This document shows, in pieces, positions 10,302 to 22,100 of a DNA stretch of 64,000 nucleotides. The first letter of the stretch is position 1. Each line of letters begins with the position of its first letter. The translations under genes were made by a program, and so were the position numbers. Source of the stretch: Amblyornis subalaris (Eukaryota; Chordata; Aves; Passeriformes; Ptilonorhynchidae); the NCBI GenBank assembly GCA_018881555.1, contig JACAXG010000032.1:3112837-3176836 (forward strand), in the 5' to 3' direction. The notes under the pieces were generated by a model. It searched no databases. It saw only the letters and a list, made by a program, of their open reading frames with translations, and was not told where the DNA came from.

Positions 10302-11548
10302 GTAACTCAGGAAACCATTTAGAATTTTACAGCTACCTTTGAATAAGATAGCTCAAGGTTTTATTGAACGTAGAAATGTGGGGAAATTTTGTCTCGTTTT
10401 GGAGAAATTTCTTAAATACAGAGACAGATAAACTTATCATTAAAACCCCATTTTAAAAACTTTAAAGTGTTTCATTTGTAATACATCAAATGCATATATA
10501 TAATATATTAATTGATCTACNAATTCCTACTATATGTATATATAATTTGTATTACAAGTTCCTTCAGCTAGTTCTTCCATGTTTGCACACACATGACTAC
10601 AAGAATGCGTTGTACTACTGTTATTGCAGGTGTGATAATCCAAGGATATAAACAAGGCAAGGTTTGTTCAGAGAGGTATTATCTTTTACTGGATATGCTT
10701 GGCTCTAAAAAAAGTTATTACATCTCCCCATGAAGAAATCTAATGGCACTCAATAAGAAACAAAACCAAAAATAACTGAGAGCTTCCTGTAAAAATTCCC
10801 ACGCTTCACGATGAGAATATTTCCGGGAACATCTACAGGGGAGCTAACAAAAATGTTCAGCCTGCCAGGGTTTCTAAAATTGTCTGCCTCACAAGCCCAT
10901 AGTGAAATGGGCTGATCACATTCTTTAATAAACCTCAATCTTCCATGGAATTCTGTGATCTTGATGGTGCCCCAGGGAGTCTTTGTCTTTGCTGTTCATG
11001 TAGAATTGCCTCTGATATCAGTGGGAGCTTTGGACAGATGTCAGGGACCTCAATTCCCTTTCATTTGCACTAACATAATATTAGAAGTTTGCTCGAGTCA
11101 ACAAAGTTACAGAGATATAAAATAAATGTGAATAAGGGAAAATGAAGCCCAGTGGCATAATATATTTTGTCAAGTATTTTATTTCTATGTGATTCATGGT
11201 CTGTATCCTTAGTAGAGAATTCAGCTTGAGTAAGGCATTCAGAATTTGGTTCAGTTACAACTTTACCAGGACAGGTACATATTTCCATCCTTTTCACTCT
11301 TATGAAATTAAAAGATGCTCATTATTGTGTATATCTGCACAGTAACATTATAATAGTTTACCACAGATTTTCCAAAGTAACTAGCAAAAGCTGAAAATAT
11401 TCACTGAATTGTTTACAAGTTTGATTCAATCTAATCTGTTATAACACCTATTATGCCTTTGGTATAGATTTAAATGCTGAAATTGCTCCTGAAACATACT
11501 GAAAAAGTACAGTTAAATATTTTTTTCACTTTTTTTTTTCTTTCACAG
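10302..11548 (+). other. APOB intron 21
   Basis: Intron of 1,247 bases. A TATATA-rich patch lies at about 10493-10545. I see no clear mobile element, though GGAATTCTGTGATC near 10949 could be a worn CR1 tail. Confidence 0.78.
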
Positions 11549-11724
11549 ATATGCTGGAATGGAAGAGGCAATGTTAAGAGGCACCATTTCTTTTCCTCGC
11601 CTGCAAACTGAACTTAGAAGTGAAGCATTGGTTAATTATTCACCAAAAAAAGCATATCTTCAGATCAGCTCAGCTGCAACAATTCATGGAAACTCAGTTT
11701 CAAAAAGAGTTCTTCTCAAATATG
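11549..11724 (+). CDS. APOB: APOB exon 22
   Basis: Encodes RYAGMEEAMLRGTISFPRLQ ... SAATIHGNSVSKRVLLKYG, matching human IKGVISIPRLQAEARSE and SSATAYGSTVSKRVAWHY. The N-terminal dozen residues differ from human, while the SIPRLQ and VSKRV blocks are kept. It enters in phase 2 after TTTCACAG and leaves in phase 1 before GTAGGA. Confidence 0.94.
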
Positions 11725-11858
11725 GTAGGAACAAAAACATGATTCAGATGTAAAACCTATGAATTTCAATATATTTTTACATTAGTTTATAGTGTATCTC
11801 TAAATAGAATAAGAATATTACTAATATTGCCCTTTTCTTTTAAATTCATGATTTTTAG

Positions 11859-12046
11859 ATGCTGAGAAAGTTGAGCTAGAATGGCATTCGGGTGCCAGTG
11901 CTGCTGTGAAAAAACTGTCTTCTGCCTTCCCAGTTGACTTTTCAGACTACCCAAAAACTTTGGAGAAGCATGCCAACGACCTGCTGGATCGGAAAGTGGC
12001 TCATACGGACATGACACTGCGACATATCGTGTCACAATTTATTGTG
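11859..12046 (+). CDS. APOB: APOB exon 23
   Basis: Encodes DAEKVELEWHSGASAAVKKL then FPVDFSDYPKTLEKHANDLL, matching human DEEKIEFEWNTGTNVDTKKM and FPVDLSDYPKSLHMYANRLL. The end is TDMTLRHIVSQFIV, human TDMTFRHVGSKLIV. It enters in phase 1 and ends in phase 0 before GTATGG. This is the end of the vitellogenin-like module. Confidence 0.96.
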
Positions 12047-12312
12047 GTATGGCTCAGCCTACAGCAGATATTACAGCTCCACCACATAGTCCTTATGAAT
12101 TCTTGCCTCCCCCATGGAAGCCGAAATAAGAACTACTTTTAAAATCACTCAGTAAATTGAATAAGCTGTGTATTTCCAGCTTTGATAAAACCAGTCACTT
12201 TAGCAGATACCTAGAGCTCAGTATTTGGTTAGTCCAAATAACTTTCAGATAACTTTACTGGTAAGTCCTAAAACTTGTTATTTACTTTGAAAAACTTTTC
12301 TCCTCATTGCAG

Positions 12313-12458
12313 GCAACCAACACCTGGCTGCAAAAGACATCAAAAGATGTCCCCTATGCCCAGACTCTGCAAGACAAACTAAGTGCACTGCAGGAACTGA
12401 ACATTCAGAAACTGAACCTACCTGTTATCACCATTCCTGAAGAACTTTTCCTGAAAAG
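12313..12458 (+). CDS. APOB: APOB exon 24
   Basis: Encodes ATNTWLQKTSKDVPYAQTLQ ... LNLPVITIPEELFLK, matching human AMSSWLQKASGSLPYTQTLQ and MGLPDFHIPENLFLK. It starts in phase 0 after CATTGCAG and leaves in phase 2 before GTAAGG. Confidence 0.95.
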
Positions 12459-14453
12459 GTAAGGAGTGAAATTGTGATAGTGACACAGGAAACTCAAAAT
12501 AGATATTTGTTTATATTTTTGTGTTATTTTATTTTACTTTATTTTTATAAAACAGCATAGAATTGCTGTTGTAGAGAAATTAAATTATATGGAGGAATTA
12601 ATGCATGTATTTAATACAGATTTGACTTCATGCAGTATGTGACTAGATCCTAAAGTATTGTATTGTATTATGAGGAGCACTGAAAAAAAAAACCAACATT
12701 CAACAATCTTTAAGCCACAGAACTACTGAAGCCGTGTTTCACATAGACTTGTATCCTACATCCCTGCAGACACTTCGTCTTTGGCCATAACCCTAATAGC
12801 TCTACATTTTCCTGTGCTGTCCTATTGGACAGTTCTTCCCGTTCCCCTACACATACTGATTGACCTCCACCAGTAGAGTAAACTGACCTCTTCCCATGTC
12901 TGACTTGCTCAGAGGGAATTTGTACACATATGACTGGATGCTTGCACTAGTTTGGTTCCATCTCTTCTACCTAATGAAGAGTTTCACAGAACTTGCATGA
13001 ATGTTGTTACCGTTCTGTAAAATTTCATGGAAATCGTCCAATATGTTAAAAAGTTCTAAGATGTAGGGTTTGACGAACAAAAAAGAGACAGTAGAAGGTA
13101 GATAAATAGGATATTTCTGTTGTTTCTGGGAAATCAGTTCAGTCAGAGTCAACCAGAGTGGGTCTAAACTTTAAAATGCTCATGCACCTGCCAGACTTGC
13201 TCTCATTACAGTTTGCAGCACATACTGTTCTTGCCACTCCTGTTCATATCTCATTAGTGATTTGCCTTTGCATAAGAATTCAAGGAGCAATGTTGCTTGG
13301 TAGAATCTTCAGAATACACCCACAGCTCCCACTGTGATAAATAGAAACAGGTCTGTGCAGTCTTCCCATGAAGAAGGGAAATATTGATGGCTGAAGCGAA
13401 TGTAAAAGACAACAAGAGGCTACTGTAAGACTGGATTCCAAAATCGAATGGAGAACAGTCTTGCTTTTTCTCTCTCTTAGATCTGTTTTTCCATGTATTA
13501 TCTTTCACTGTGATAATATGAAATTGTATGTTAACGACACACATCTCTATTGCTGCTATTGTGTTCCTGAGCTAAGTATAAGCAAGGAAGAAACTGTTTT
13601 TTCTCCTAGGTTGTTATCATCTGTGCTAATAACAATAATAGTAGGATGTTTTATTGCTCTGCTATGTTGCTTTTGAAATCTTGTGATGTAAAGGAACAAA
13701 GTTCAAAAGTGTTTATTTAATTTTCATCTTAGGATGTAACTCTAAGTGTAAAAATTGAAGATTTTGCAATATAAAAGACCAGTTAGGCAAACAAGAACAG
13801 TATCTTTGCCAGCTTATTGTTCATTCACAAATTAAGGCCCAGTTTCCTTCTGGTTCGCCTTTTCATAATTACACTTTTTCCCCACAAGCTTTTCAGCTGA
13901 TGATCCATTTTTTCCAGTTGTAACTCCTGGTCAAATGCTCAGGTTTTTGTTTCTTTTTATTCAGAATAAAATAAATGCTGAATATTTGGATGAAACTTTT
14001 TAAATGCTTATAATGACAAAGATAGATAAATTCTTAATAATTTTATTCTTACCACACATAATGCTAATATGATTTTATGCATTTCTATAAGAATACATCA
14101 CTTTTTAAGAAAACATATTTGCCTTTTTCTGATACTCAACATCCAACAAGTATGCCAGTGCTTTTGGAGGATTTTTTTAACTTGACCTATAAGTCTGACT
14201 GTTTATGAAATGAGGGGGAAAAACATTGAGAGAATTCTCTAATACCAAATGTACTTTCAGTAAATTCTGATGAATGAGTGCTTAAAAATGTTGATGATAA
14301 TAGTATTTGATCATCACATTTCTCTCTAAAGTCAGGACATAGATATAAGCAGGTAAGTAAGCTCAATATCATGGGCAGAGTAGGAAATCATGGAAATTCC
14401 TGTATATGCTTTATGAACTTACAGTTTCTAACAGAGTTATCTTTATTTTCCAG
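12459..14453 (+). other. APOB intron 24
   Basis: The longest intron in the window at 1,995 bases. I recognise no repeat, RNA gene or coding exon in it. Short open frames on both strands (for example 13254-13544 and 13461-13676) have no protein-like features. Confidence 0.8.
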
Positions 14454-14830
14454 CGAAGGCCGGATCCGATACAACTTCAATAAAAACAGTTTTGTAATTG
14501 ATATTCCATTGCCATTTGGTGGAAGACCATCTGATGAGATATGGATGCCAAAGACTGTTAAAACACCTCCTCTGGTAATGGAGTCAATGGGAATAAGGGT
14601 GCCTTCTCAGGAATACAGGATCCCAACATTTACTGTTCCAAAATCCTATGCTTTCCGTGTGCCTTTGCTGGGCAAGTTAGAGGTCTCTGCTAATGTGTAC
14701 AGCAACTATTACAACTGGACAGCCGCGTACACCGTGACCAACAGCACCACAGAGAGAGCAACCAGCGTAAAAGCCACTTACAACACAAACGCTGATTCAG
14801 TTCTTGAGCTGCTTTCCTACAGTGTGAAAG
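14454..14830 (+). CDS. APOB: APOB exon 25
   Basis: Encodes SEGRIRYNFNKNSFVIDIPL ... YRIPTFTVPKSYAFRVPLLG, matching human SDGRVKYTLNKNSLKIEIPL and FQVPTFTIPKLYQLQVPLLG. It has the first of the proline-spaced beta repeats (IPxFTVP) typical of the lipid-binding beta domains. NWT in YYNWTAAYT is a candidate N-glycosylation site, matching human NWSASYS. It enters in phase 2 after TTTTCCAG and leaves in phase 1 before GTAAGA. Confidence 0.96.
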
Positions 14831-15203
14831 GTAAGAATGTTTGCTAATACTGCAATGTTTTCAAACCTGCTTTANTTATTTTATTTCCCTTGCATCAGGT
14901 ACAGCACATTCATTTGCCTGTGCTTATTTAAAGACAGGTGTTGCTCAATCTCAAATCACTTTCTCATTGTTTTTAAAGATATTATGTGTGTCTGTTTATT
15001 CAGGCACTGAAGGCGAAGTCAGTTTAATTCAGTAAAGAATTTTAAAGTCCATATTTTCCTGGATATTCCTTAGTGAAAGAAATGTCCTTCAAAAGTGAAG
15101 GCATGATTCTACAAACACCTGTGCAGCTGATAAGTCAAGTGTTTTCGAAATGAGGTGTGCAGGTGTATGTGTAGGTACGCCCACAATTTATTTCTCAGTC
15201 AAT

Positions 15204-15260
15204 TTATATGTATATATATAAGTATATTTGTGTGTGTGTGTGTTTGTGTGTGTATATGTG
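15204..15260. repeat. TA/TG microsatellite
   Basis: A compound run of TATATG, then GTGTGTGTGTG interrupted by TTTG, then TGTGTATATGTG. Confidence 0.9.
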
Positions 15261-15385
15261 GCCTTGCATTTTGCAGTTCTTCAGATGTGCAGTGTTTTTA
15301 GTTCAACGAAATAGTTTCTCACGCACTTTTGTGTAAACATGAATTGTTGACCTAACGGCAAGGATTGTTATGAATTCCTAACCTA

Positions 15386-15590
15386 TGTGATAGACATTAT
15401 TACTAACCAGTAGACAGCAGGAGGTGGTATCTCCATCCTCCAATCCACGGTGAATTTGGAAAACATATAAATAAAATGAGGGCAGAGGCCAGCTCTCTCT
15501 TCCTCCTCACCTCGTCCTCCATTTTGGCCTCTGCCTGTTGGAGAACCCTGACAGCTGTGTCCGTGTGTTTATTCGAACCCGAGAACAACA
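15386..15590 (+). mobile_element. Putative endogenous-retrovirus LTR fragment
   Basis: The segment starts TGTGATAG and ends GAGAACAACA, so it has the TG...CA ends of a retroviral LTR. Inside are a TATAAATAAAA box-like stretch, then a pyrimidine-rich CTCTCTCTTCCTCCTCACCT block, and a terminal CGTGTGTTTATTCGAACCCG. This order resembles the promoter, R and U5 parts of avian LTRs. At about 205 bases it would be short, and I see no clear target duplication, so it is a fragment or a relic. The class is not assigned. No internal viral genes are present. Confidence 0.45.
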
Positions 15591-16112
15591 TGTATATATA
15601 TATGTAAAATTGTCTTATCGTTTATCTATGTCCATATATTGCCATAAGATGGTATTTTTAAATTAGTTCCCCTAAAATTGCAGTTTGAGTTCTCAAACTG
15701 AAAAAAGACAGACTGATTTCATTTTCTTCTAAAATCCTCACTATAACTGAGGCATGATAAAGAAAACACTAAACCCCAGGAATGTTAGATATGGACTGTC
15801 CTTGTGAGTCCATCTTCTTAAATTAAATTTAAATAATGACATAACTTTGTGTCATTTCACATTATTATATTTAGTAGAGTAGCGTGGAGACTTAATTTAT
15901 TCTTAGTTCAAAACTTGAGCTTTAAATATCAAGATAATAGCCATTTTTACAGAAATATTCAGTACTTACCAAAACACTTAGGCCTTTAAAACAAAATGGT
16001 ATAACTGTAATTGCAATTCAAGCAGTAGCATGGAAGTTCAATGGCATCAGACAAGTTCTTAATGACAAAAAGATACAGATGACTCATCTTTTTTCCATTT
16101 TTCCCATTTCAG

Positions 16113-19100
16113 GTTCTGGAGAAGCATCTTATAACAGAAATGGGTTCATCTGTGCATATGAAAACCACCTGAAGCACAGAGTCTTAACATCAGTTTTTAA
16201 GATGTCCGGCAGAAAGAGTTATGAACCTACTCCAATTGCAAACTACACCTTATCACTTACAGCATCAAGTACTCTGGGTCCTCAGCTTTCATTTTCCAGT
16301 GATATTGTTTCTGAGAAGATAAATAACATAAATACCAATAATGTCAAAATGGAAGGGCAGCTGGAAGTTGCTTCTGTCTTTGCAAGAAGCATTTACACTC
16401 TGTCTAGCACATACAATGAAAAGAGACGGGTTTTAGAAGGAAAATCAAATCTGAAGCTGGATTCTTCTTACATTCAGGCCACCAATCAGATATCTGGCAG
16501 ATACAGTGATGGTTCATTTTCCATTACTTCAGTTTCTGATGTACAAAATGGACTATTAAAGAACACAGCTTCCCTGGAGTGTGAAAACAGCCAGCTGAAA
16601 ATGTCATCTGAAACCAATGGGAGGTATCGACATACTGCGGGTGTCAATAAGCTTGAAATAATTTTGTCAAAGAAGATGGCAGCACTTCGATCCGAGTACC
16701 AAGCCACTTACAAGCAAATCCAGTATTATGCCTTGTTTGCAGGTTCTCTCAATTCCCAGGATCTTATTTTCAACACTGATATCTCCCTGACTCATCAGAA
16801 GAATCGAGCTGCACATAAGTCATCACTCAATGTAAATCGGTACGGTCTAGCCAGCAGTGCAACTACCAACGTGCAGTTCAGTCCCTTGACAATGCAGAGT
16901 GAAATGAATGCCAAGCTCGACACTGCTGGAGGCTCCATGTCACTGTCCTCTTCCGGGCGCTATGGGAAAAACAATGCAAAATTCAATGTAGGTGGAAGAG
17001 TGAGCCTAACAGAAGTAACGCTGGGAAGTGAATATCAGAGTACACTTCTGGGTATGGACAACAAACATGTTTTAAACTTCAGAGTTAATAGAGAAGGACT
17101 CAAGTTTTCAAATAATTTGCAAGGATCATTCAAAGAGATTAAGTTGGAGTACACAAATGATTTGAATATTCCAGGCTTATCCTTAACGTTTGCTTCAAAG
17201 TTAGACAACAGCTTCAGCTTTGACAAGTTCCACAAACATGTTTTTGACCTACAACTGGAGCCTACCTCACTTACAGCTAAACTGAGCAATAATCTTAAAT
17301 ACACTAAAACAGAAGTTTCCAACAAAGCAGAACTCCTTCTCGAGCCTCTGCAGATGAACTTGGGTGGCAATGTCAGAGGAGCCCATGGAGCAGATGAAAT
17401 AAGGCACACCTACACTCTCATATGTGCTGGTCTGACTGCAGACTTGAAAACAGACACAGTGGCAAACGTTCAAGGTACAGCAGTGAGTCACAGAGTTCAC
17501 GTGGATGTGGCGGGACTTTCTTCCTCAGTTACTATGAACACAAACTGTGATTCCAAATCTCTCCGTTTCAGCAATGCTGTGAGTTCCACTATGGCCCCAT
17601 TTGCCATCACCGCTGACGTGCGCACCAATGCCAATGGAAAGCTGGTTGCTATGGGTGAACACACAGGAGACCTGTACAGCAAATTGCTGTTTAAAGCAGA
17701 GCCTCTTGCTTTCACTTTCTCCCATGATTACAGAGGCTCTACCAGCCATAACTTGAAGTCTAGAGGAAGGCACACTACACTGCTTGACAACAAAGTTCAT
17801 ATGCTTTTTACTCCATCAGAGCAGTCAACTGCTTGGAAATTGAAAAGTCAGCTAAACAATAATGTATATTCACAAGATTTCAGTGCTTACAATAATGCAG
17901 AAAAGATCGGTGTGGAACTTGATGGAAGAGCTCTAGCAGATCTCTCTGTAATGGACAGATCAGTCGTACTACCACTAACATCTGAAGAAGTGAATTTAAT
18001 TGATGTATTGGGTCTCAGGGACAGCGTATCAGAGCCTCAAGAATTCAGCATCTCTGGCTTTGTGAAGTATGACAAAAATAAAGATATGCATATTATTAGC
18101 CTACCGTTCATAGAAAATTTGCCAGTTTACTTTGAAAAACTCAGAGGCACCATCCTATCCACACTGCAGGCCATACAAGGTTACCTGAAGAACATAGACA
18201 TAGAACAACATATGAGAAAATACAAGGCAACTTTGGATGAACTGCCACAGGACATTAATGATTACATGGACAAATTAGATATTAAAGGCAAAGTTAGAAG
18301 CATGAAAAATAATTTTGTTGCTTTCACAAAGGACTACAGAATAACATCTGATGATCTCCAAATTATGCTGGAAAAAGCCATGGACAATCTTCAAGAAATA
18401 TTGTCTCAGCTGCAAATCTATCTGATAGAAATGGAGCAATACATCAAAGATCTTTATGAGCAGTATGACATTAAAGCACTTATTGTACAGCTTCTTGAAC
18501 AAATAGCTGAAACAATGACAGCTCTAGATAACAAATATCAGGTAAGAACAACTGTAATTGACATCATTGAAAAATTGCGGGTTTTTTTCCGTCAATATGA
18601 TCTTAACGAAATCGGAAGCAGCACTTTGGCTTGGATTAAAAATATAGATGATGAGTACGGGATTACAGCTAGGATACAGGAAAACCTAGAACAACTCAAG
18701 ATTCAGATTCAGAATATTGATGTCAGAAGCATTGCAGAAAATTTGAAACAACAGATCAAAACTTTTGATGCTAAAGAATTTTTAGAAAAATTTAAACATT
18801 CTTTGCCAATTGAAAAAATTAATGAAATTCTTGAACAAATCAAAGACTTTATTCTAAATTGGATAGACGAGTATGAAGTATCTGAGAAGATCAGCGCTTT
18901 CCGTGGTCAAATGCACAAATTGATTGTAAAATATGAAATTGATAAACAGATATATTTTTTAATTGACAGAATGATAGAACTGCTTAACACNTACAGAATA
19001 AAAGAAACTGTCCAGAAACTGACCATCTACCTGCAAAATATTGATGTGAAGTCATGCTTTGATAAAGTTGTTGCTTTTGTTGATGATGCTATCAAGAAAG

Positions 19101-22100
19101 TACAAACCTTTGATTATGAAAAGATGGTAAAGGAAGTCAACAAGTTCCTTGACATTGTTATCAAAAAGCTCAAGGCTTTTGACTATAACAAATTTGTTGA
19201 TGACACAAATAACAAAATCCGAGAAGTGACCCAGAAAATAAATGAGGAACTAAGAAATCTAGAACTTCCACAGAAAGCAGAAGCACTGAAACAGTATATA
19301 AGAGATTTTAGATCTGTGGTTTCAAAATACATGGAACAACTAAAGGACACAAAGCTTGCTNTGGTAATTAATTGGTTCAGGGAGCTCATAGACTCAACAA
19401 CATTTGCTAATCTCAAAGCCAGGGTAAATGAACATCTGGAAGACCTGCGAGAGAGGATTTCTGAAATGGATATATCCCAGGAGTTCCAGTGGTGTCTTCA
19501 GAAGATAAGCCAATTCTACAATTCTGTTGTCGTATACATTTCTGACCAATGGAGCAGAGCTTTTAAAAAAATTGTTGAATTGGCTGAAGAGTACGATCTA
19601 AAAAATTGGGCTGAAAATTTAAACCAGTTTGTTGAAACTGGATTTAAAGTCCCTGAAATCAGGACTGTTATAGTCACAATACCTGCCTTTGAAGTTAGTC
19701 TCCGAAGTCTTCGGGAAGCAACATTTCGAACACCAGAATTCATTGTCCCACTGACTGATCTCCGTGTTCCCTCCTATGAGATCGATATTAAGAGACTAAA
19801 GGACATGAAAATCCCAATGAAATTTACTACCCCAGAATTTAAAATTCTAAATACCTTTCAAGTTCCTTCCTTTACAATTGACTTGATTGAGATTAAGCTT
19901 CTGATTGTGAGAACAATAGACAAACTCATGTCTGATGAATTTCAGTTACCAGCTATTGATTTCTATTTTAAGGATCTGAAGATGAGAGATATGCCTTTTT
20001 CTGACGTTTCTTTCCCAGAAATACAAATGCCCCAGTTTCAACTACCAGAATTATTGATTCCAAAGCTAAATCTAAATGAGCTCCAGATTCCCAGCATGAA
20101 GATACCAGAGTTCCAGCTCCCACGTATCCCACATACTGTGACTGTCCCTACATTTGGCAAATTGTCTGGTGCTTTCAGGGTCACCTCTCCATTCTTCACA
20201 CTGTCTACACAAGCTGAGCTTCGTAATACTACAACATCTGCAAACAGTCCAGAATTTGTGACCTCCGTTTCAGCTCAAACAACATCCAAATTAGACTTTC
20301 TAGTTTTTAGTGTTATTGCAGATTCACGTCTCCTGGCCCCTGACATGAAGCAGCTGAACCTTAAAAATGCCATGAAAGTCAACCATAGGTTCCTTAAAGT
20401 TGATCACACCAATCAAGTGGTGTTTTTAGGGACTTCGGTAGAAGGTCAAGCTGAAACTAGAGCAAACCTACATGCAAAGAAAAATTCAGTAGAACTACAG
20501 AATAATCTAATGGTCAAGCTGCAAAGAAAAATTTGGATGCAGAGTGGAACGGCATATTCCCACAGACTGAATATTCCACAAGCTGATTTCTCCAGCCAGG
20601 CCGATCTGGTCAATAACATGACAACAGAGGTAGAAGCGGGACACATATCATTTACCTCTGCTGGTAAAGGAAACTGGAAATGGGCTTCCCCTAATTTCTC
20701 CGATGAAGGCACTCATGATTCACATGCCACTTTCAAGGTTGATGGCCCCAGTATTACATTTTCTGCCAACAACAGAATAAATGATAGGTACCTGAAAGTC
20801 AACCAAGCTATGAGATATGAATGTGATATCCTAAGTTATGCAACAGTTCAGATTCAGTCTGAAATTGAGTCACAGCGTGTGGGACGTAGCATTCTGAATG
20901 CAAAAGGCACAGTACAGCTTCTAGGAATGGAAGTAGAATTAACAGGCTCTCACAATGCTCGGCTTCATGGACGGATTACTGGAACTGTAAATAATGAGCT
21001 TTCCTTCTTTGCAAACCTTTCTGAAATTCGTCTTTTAACAAACAACGATGGAAATGTGAAAATCAGCTTCCCAATGAAACTGACTGGCAAAATTGACTTC
21101 CTGAATAACTATGGGTTTGCCCTCAGTTCTTCTGTTCAGCAGGTCAGCTGGCAAGCTACTGGCAGATTCAATCAGTACAGATATTCCCATAATATGTCTG
21201 CTGGCAACAATGAAGACAGAATTGAAGCTCATGTTGAAATGAATGGAGATGCCAACTTGGACTTCCTAAATATTCCTCTAACCATTCCTCAGATTCAGAT
21301 TCCCTACACTGGAATCAAAACTCCTCAGCTGAAAGATTATTCACTGTGGGAACAGGTAGGCCTGAAGGAATTATTGAAGACAACAAGACAATCCTTTGAT
21401 TTAAATTTGAATGCTCAGTATGAGAAAAACAAAGACATGCATGTAATCCCACTTCCTTTAGCAAAAGTTCATGAAGTGCTTAATAAAAACATCCTTTCTT
21501 TCAACAAGCATTTTGAGAAAGGGAGAAATGCAGCTTTAGATTTTCTCACAAAGTCATATAATGAAGCCAAAACAAAGCTTGACAAATACAAAATACAAAC
21601 ATCACTGAACAAACTACCACGGACCCTCAGGATTCCAGGATACACCATTCCAATTTTGAATATTGAAGTTTCTCCTTTCACTGCTGAGATGCCAGCCTTT
21701 GGTTTCACACTTCCAAAAGAAATAAGCACAAGAGGATTCACAGTCCCAGTTATTGGCTTTTCAGTTCCATCTTACACACTGGTCATACCTTCTCTTGAGC
21801 TTCCAGTCCTTCATATCCCACAGGATCTACGTACTGTAAAGCTTCCTAGATTCAGAATCAACAGCTCAGCAAACCACATCCTTGTTCCTGCCATGGGTAA
21901 CATTACCTACGACTTCTCATTTAAATCCAGTGTGATCACTTTAACAGCAAATGCCGGGCTGTTCAATCAGTCNGATATCGTTGGACATCTCAGTGTCTCA
22001 TCCTCTTCTATCATTGATGCACTGCAATTTAAGCTAGATGGTTCAACAAGTTTGACGAGAAAAAGGGGGTTGAAGCTGGCCACGGCATTGTCCCTGAGTG

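Larger units (their letters stand above)
14831..16112 (+). other. APOB intron 25
   Basis: Intron of 1,282 bases. It holds a TA/TG microsatellite at 15204 and a putative LTR fragment at 15386 (separate entries). The rest is AT-rich and plain. The acceptor is CCATTTCAG. Confidence 0.83.

Noticed and set aside
15204..15260. CRISPR-like array or minisatellite
   Set aside because: It is a plain TA/TG microsatellite with no spacers. The same applies to the runs at 23908 and 34986.
16079..16112. Extension of the exon 26 reading frame upstream with an ATG
   Set aside because: These bases form the polypyrimidine tract and AG acceptor of intron 25. The protein continues from exon 25 in phase 1, so the ATG is not a start.
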